From Typha latifolia (lineage: Eukaryota > Streptophyta > Magnoliopsida > Poales > Typhaceae), in the NCBI GenBank assembly GCA_019914945.1, contig CM034110.1, forward strand, positions 1,803,001-1,867,000: a stretch of 64,000 bases of DNA, given 5' to 3'. The stretch's first letter is position 1, and each line of letters begins with the position of its first letter. This document shows, one piece after another, positions 59,281 to 64,000 of this stretch. The notes beneath the pieces were generated by a model that was given only the letters and a program-made list of their open reading frames with translations, was not told where the DNA came from and ran no database searches. A program made the translations under genes and the position numbers.

Positions 59281-61378
59281 GACTTGACTCGCAGTAATGT
59301 CATGCTTACCATGGTCTCGAGTAGAGCTGCCAGTGACCGAGGCAAGTCCAGAGTGTCTTCCTCAACCTAAGGAGGTTTCGACAGCCCAAACATCTGTAAT
59401 AAGTCTTCATGACACCCGATTTGAGGCAGCCTAACCATCGATTGTAAATTGGCGCTCATACATTGTCGAATCCCATTCCACCGTACATGTTGCCCTTTAA
59501 ACTTGAATTTGAGCCACATAGCCTTAAAGTCAAATGTAACGGGACCAAGCCATAGAGCCATTGAGTACCTAACACGGCATTCGCTTCGCGAAGAGCCAAT
59601 GGGTGAAGATCTAATTCCAAGGCATGTTCTTCGACTTTCAAGGTTACCCGCTGACAGACGCTATTTGCTCGAAGGGCGGTGCCATCTTCAATCATCACGT
59701 CGAAGCCTAAGATTGGCTCGAGTGTCAAGCCCATCCTCTGGACCAGCCTCTCATCACATAGTTATGGGTGCTTCCGGTGTCGATAAGTATCTGCACGACA
59801 TAGCCCTTAACGGTGCCTACAACCCGGAGAGTAGTCATTGCGGTGGATCCGGCATAAGCATGGAATGATATTTTGTTTGGACTTTCTCGCTGCTTTTTAG
59901 AGGTCTTTGGACAGCAATCTCTTCATCTAAAACCTCCTTCTTTGGTTCAACAACATCATCTGCATCCACATCATCTAACACCATCACCGTTGCCGTCGAT
60001 CGAGCACATTTGTGTCCCAACGTGTATCTTTCATCACAATAGAAGCAAAACCCCTTCGCTTTTCTATCTTCCACTTGAGCTTGTGTGAGTCACTGAATTG
60101 GAGCTCTCGGAGGTCCCCTCACCTCTGGAATCGATCATGGAAGGGAGCAAATACCTGCTGTACGCGATGAGCCAATTAGCACAACGGGCATTGCTGCAGG
60201 CTGCAAGTGTGCATCCTTCACCTCCGATTTTGTCCAGCTGCTCCTTGATGTGTTCCGAAGCTCTCTTAACTTCTCCTCCATCACTTGGGCAGTAGAAAAA
60301 GCTTCGAGAAGGGTAGCTGATTTAACTGCCTTCACCTCAGCTTGGATGTCCCATCGAAGGCCGCTAACGTATATGCTCCTGAGTTGGGAATCTGTCCAAC
60401 CCCGTACTCTATTGCTTACATGTTCGAACTCTTCTTGATATGTCCTCATTGTAGTCTTTTGGGTCAGCTTGGTGAGGGCGGCTTGAAAATCTTCGTATCT
60501 GAAGGTCCAAAATGAATGCAAATGGCATCGGCGAATTCTTCCCATGTCTGGTAGGGCCGAGTTTGATTCATCGCTTGGTACCAACAGATGGCGGTCTCTT
60601 CGAGGTGGAATGATGCCAATAACACCTTTTGTGCATTAGGTGTTCGTTGATGCTCAAAAAATTGTTCTGCTCGATAGACCCAATCAAGTGGATCGCCTTT
60701 ATTGAAGAGTGGGAAGTTGAGGCGAACCATCCCTACAGGGATGCCTCTTCTTCATCTTCATAACGGTTGGGCCTCCTTTCTCTTGGATTGAATCCAGCAT
60801 CCCTAGGATGGTGCCGTGGGTCGCTAGTTCTTCATAATCCGCCCACTCGTCGTCGTCACCATTGAGTGATAGATTCGGTGCTCGATCGCGGTGATGAATC
60901 GATGGTGGTACATGACGGTAAAAGACCAGCGGTGGTACATTGTGCCTTTTGACCTGCGTGGGCAGTAAGGGCCTTCTAGTATGTCCACCCATGGGATCTT
61001 CATGGTCTTCCTCTCGCTTGGTACAGAATGGAGGCAGTGTCCCTTGGCAAAAATGCGGTTCCCTTGGTGGTGTAGCCCGAGCTCAAGTAGGGAACTCGGT
61101 CACCGCCATACCCCTTGGTGCCCCTAAGAGGGCTTGAGTCATGACTTCCATTGATGCTTGCAAGGCTTGTTGTGTCTCCATCATATCCGTAAACATCTTG
61201 ATCAGATCTGAGTTGATCATAGAGGTCGTTGGAGACATTTCAATCGGTGAGTTAGGGTTGGCATCAGATCTGATAATCTCTGTGGCTTCTCCCTCTGCGG
61301 AGATGCCTTCATTGGTTCTTGATGCCAAGGATCCGGTGGTGGGCATGGTGGCCAAGGAACGGTGGCTCTGATACCACT
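59281..61378 (-). pseudogene. Ty3 copy B2 gag-protease, fused to A3
   Basis: On the minus strand the PBS (61364-61376, TGGTATCAGAGCC) is followed by gag (MASRTNEGIS start near 61330). Gag core (LNFPLFNKGDPLDWVYRAEQFF) is at about 60640-60725 and YQEEFEHVSNRV near 60430. The zinc knuckle (CFYCDERYTLGHKC) is at about 60005-60050, and the protease has intact D-T-G-S near 59775. It then reaches the protease-RT linker (LPRSLAALLE, about 59310-59345), where it joins the leader of A3. RT, RNase H and integrase of B2 are absent. Several frameshifts are present. Confidence 0.82.
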
Positions 61379-62035
61379 TATTATAGTCCGACATCCTCTT
61401 CCCGATCTAGATCGGTTGTAGGAAAGTAGCCCGCACAGTTGAGAAAATATATTCACTGGATATTCTATCATAGTCAGAATATTACAAAAAGGGGTGGTCG
61501 ATCCGTAACTTCGTGATCTACATTTTTGGTATTTACACCCTTTGCAGATTATGAGTGCAACTATGACGAAAATACGCAAAAATGGGGGTGACTAGTGATG
61601 GTAAGATTAGGGATGATAATAGAGATGAGGGTGGATGGTTTGTGGAGTTTAGGGGATAAGGATGAAGGGGAAGAAGGGGCTGAGATCCCGAGGAGGGGGG
61701 AGGATTTGACAAACGAGGGAGGTTAGAAGATCACCGACGTCAAGATTGTGCACAGTTAGGGCTTGAACGAAGGGGAAGGGAGAATAGGGTAGAGAGACAA
61801 GGGAGAGGATATAACTTAATATTCATCCATCATCATCTTTTTGGGTGCCATCCACACATGAAGAGGCTAATTAAACAAGCCAAAAATAATAATTATTAAC
61901 CCTAGAAATAGTGAATTCTCGCCGATTGCGTTCGAACGCGACATATAGAATCCTTATTTTTCTAAAGGAAACAACAAGAATAAAATAAGAATAGATCCAC
62001 ATAGGTTGTATCCATGCTCGAGATGACTCAGTGTG
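61379..62035 (-). repeat. 5' LTR of B2, outer end truncated
   Basis: It is homologous to the B1 LTRs from the U5 end (61379, with CA mutated to TA) to near the U3 start, where it breaks off within about 15 bp of the expected TGATGTGATTC end. Its U3 keeps one exact GCGTTCGAACGC (61928-61939), with most of the array deleted. Confidence 0.78.
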
Positions 62036-62400
62036 TTTCTAAAGTGAAACACCCACCATTAAATATAGTGCTTTTCATGTGGGTCTCATGTGACCTATTA
62101 AATTTAGAAAAAAATTATTGGAAACCAAATTTGGATCGATTTGGATGTAAGAAAATTATGAGAAATTTTGTAGTAGTAGTCTTGTGAGTTAGGATTCTAA
62201 TGACTCTAGTTTCACAGCATGAAAAGTTATAAATAAAATAGTCGAGGAAAATCAAAGTGGTAAATATCCAACATTGCGATAGTTGTAAGAGGGTGACAGA
62301 TGGCCAAATGTGGTGGTGAATGGCCATAAAGTAGGATGGCTGCTGAAGGAAGATGGTGATCAGGGTTTGAAAGTTCGGAAGGCTTCTATGGCTATAATCC
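62036..62400. other. Unassigned sequence
   Basis: No gene is recognised. The sequence lies between the broken B2 LTR and a family C gag fragment and may be part of another old LTR. Confidence 0.35.
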
Positions 62401-62651
62401 ACTCAACTGACTGGAATGAATCTAGCTAGACCTTTTGGTAGTCGGGCATGCCATGGTATGTGAAAAATTGCTCTGTTAGATAGGTCTAGTCCAACGGATC
62501 TCCTTTAGAGAATTTTAGGAAATCAAGCTTGACGGTTCGAGCTTGGATCCCAAAATATAGTCAGTCAATGTGAGCCAAGTGACCTCGTGGTTGATGCTGG
62601 TTACATGGATCATGGGCCCATGGGTTTGGCTGTTAAGATCTGATACTAAAT
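62401..62651 (-). pseudogene. Family C gag fragment and leader
   Basis: The minus strand encodes a gag block (VKLDFLKFSKGDPLD, stop, then TEQFFTYHGMPDY) at about 62440-62545, then leader sequence and a primer-binding-like site (62638-62649). The next feature to its right is an LTR. It is a short truncated piece with an in-frame stop. Confidence 0.65.
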
Positions 62652-63511
62652 TGATAGATTCTCAAACTAAAGATAGGCTGCATAACGATTCCTTCAAGAT
62701 CTGAATGTATTAAATAAACTAGTCCGTACAATTGTGAAAAAATATTTGTCAGAAATTCTCCAGTAGTCTAAAAATTATAAAACTAATTGTATTAGATCCG
62801 TAACTACCTGATATACAACTTTTATATTTATGACCTTCACAGATTCGAACTGTAGCAGGGATAAAAACACAGAATAACATGGGTGATGGTGGTGGTGACG
62901 GGTGGAGTGGATGTTAGGGTTATATATGGATATAGAGATGAAGGTGGATTGTGGATGTGATTTAGGGATATAGACAAAGGGAATGAAGTGGTCGAGATCC
63001 CAAAGAAAAGGGGTGGCTCGACATCGAGGGAGATTAGAAGTTAGGAGAAACCTTGCCAATGATAGAGGTGGAAGGATGGTGAAGAGGAAGGAGGGAGATT
63101 ATGGTAGATAGATGATAGAGAGATAAAAAATCAATATTCCAATAACATTTTGAAGTAGGCTACCATCCACATATTTATAGAGGCTAGCCGACAAGTTCTA
63201 AAACAATATGAAATTCTAATTCTAGAGAATTCCCGTCGATCGCGTTTGAACGCGCCCGATCATGTTCGAACACACCAAAAAATGTTCTCTGTATGTGCGA
63301 ACGTGATGTAGGCATTCGAACGCGGGCATTCGAACTCGTCCGACTGTGTTCGAACGCATAATATACGTTCTATGTATTTGCGAACCTGATGTAGATGTTC
63401 GCAAGAGCTTTCGAACGTGACCCCACCTGCATTCGAACGCGACTTACAAGAATTTTATTTTAATAAAAATAAACAACTAATGCAATAAGAAAAGATCCTA
63501 ACGAAGTGTAT
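62652..63511 (-). repeat. Family C LTR shared by two internal regions
   Basis: It is homologous to 7618-8474 and 13763-14667. The U3 end (AGATACACTTCG) is at 63511, directly next to integrase/chromodomain coding on its right. The U5 end is next to a gag fragment on its left. U3 holds GTTCGAACGC-type variants at 63240-63445. It thus acts as 3' LTR of one copy and 5' LTR of another. Confidence 0.75.
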
Positions 63512-64000
63512 CTGCCCACCACGCTTCCCCCACCTTGTCCACAAGGTGAAAAGTCTAGGAAATGCCCTAAGATATCAGTCTCCAACTCCCATGTAGCCTC
63601 ATTGGATGGCTTGCTAAGCCACTCAACTAGAATCTCCATCTCCAATCTGGTATCATGTCGTCGTCGACGCCTAGCAAGTACACGAACTGGCTCAGCGATC
63701 TCTGTCTCCCCCAGTGGTTCTGGTAGAGATGGTCCAATGATCTCATGATCTCCAATCCACTCCCTCATCAATAAAACATGGAAGACGGGATATACTCTCG
63801 ACCCCTCTGGCAGCTCGAAACGATATGCAACTGGACTAATACGCTCCAATACCCGAAATGGACCAAAGTAGTGATGTGCTAACTTTTGATTTCACATCGG
63901 ACGTAAGGTCATATGTCGATATGGTTGCACCCTCACAAACACCCAACTGCCGATGTTAAACTCCTTCTCCCTATGGCTACAATCATAAACTTGTTTTATG
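63512..64000 (-). pseudogene. Integrase C-terminus and chromodomain of a family C copy (runs off window)
   Basis: The minus strand shows the post-core block (VFVRVQPYRHMTLRP, then TGA near 63893, then NQKLAHHYFGPFRVLERISPVAYR). It continues with YPVFHVLLMRE and a chromodomain (VLARRRRRHDTRLEMEILVEWLSKPSNEATWELE) ending near 63540. The rest lies beyond 64000. It is similar to but distinct from the A1 and A3 tails. Confidence 0.82.

Overview
The window is nuclear DNA from a flowering plant, probably a monocot. It holds plant Ty3 and Ty1/copia LTR retrotransposons, hAT-type non-autonomous DNA transposons with 8-bp target duplications, AT-rich intergenic DNA, and one intact plant gene whose GC-rich 5' coding end is typical of monocots. 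No prokaryotic, organellar, rRNA or CRISPR feature was seen. I cannot name the species from sequence alone.

Layout. 1-7461: a head-to-tail array of two Ty3 chromovirus copies of one family (called A here), built as internal(A1)-LTR-internal(A2)-LTR, plus strand. A1 carries gag-protease-integrase-chromodomain but no reverse transcriptase/RNase H. A2 carries gag-protease-RT-RNase H but no integrase. 7462-17039: nested LTR debris, including two family C leader+LTR pieces, a solo family A LTR with a perfect 5-bp target duplication (9218-10222), a copia-like LTR with two tandem arrays in its U3, and GA-rich pieces of a long Del/Tekay-like LTR. 17040-34190: lower-copy AT-rich DNA with a family A-like LTR fragment, a broken copia pol, two hAT-type elements with perfect 8-bp duplications, a candidate PIF/Harbinger MITE and a short module repeated across 26-31 kb. 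34194-37528: the only intact gene, a BED-type zinc-finger/hAT-transposase-derived protein of about 791 aa in one exon. 37529-47060: gene-free AT-rich DNA with microsatellites. 48070-54528: a complete but dead family B Ty3 element, minus strand, with both LTRs, PBS and near-matching target duplication. 54882-62035: a minus-strand chimera in which family B LTR-gag-protease (B2) runs straight into family A gag-protease-integrase (A3, RT-less like A1) and ends in a family A LTR. 62400-64000: another minus-strand shared-LTR arrangement (family C) running off the right edge.

The most interesting signals are three. (1) Two RT-less family A copies (A1, A3) share one internal deletion boundary, and a sister copy (A2) lacks the complementary half. 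(2) Family A and family C LTRs carry the tRNA-Met primer-binding site duplicated inside their U5 ends as 42-bp tandem units. (3) The palindrome GCGTTCGAACGC and its variants fill the U3 of unrelated LTR families (Ty3 A, B and C and a copia-like LTR), just upstream of the TATA box. No element here looks autonomous; all coding regions except the BED/hAT gene are broken.
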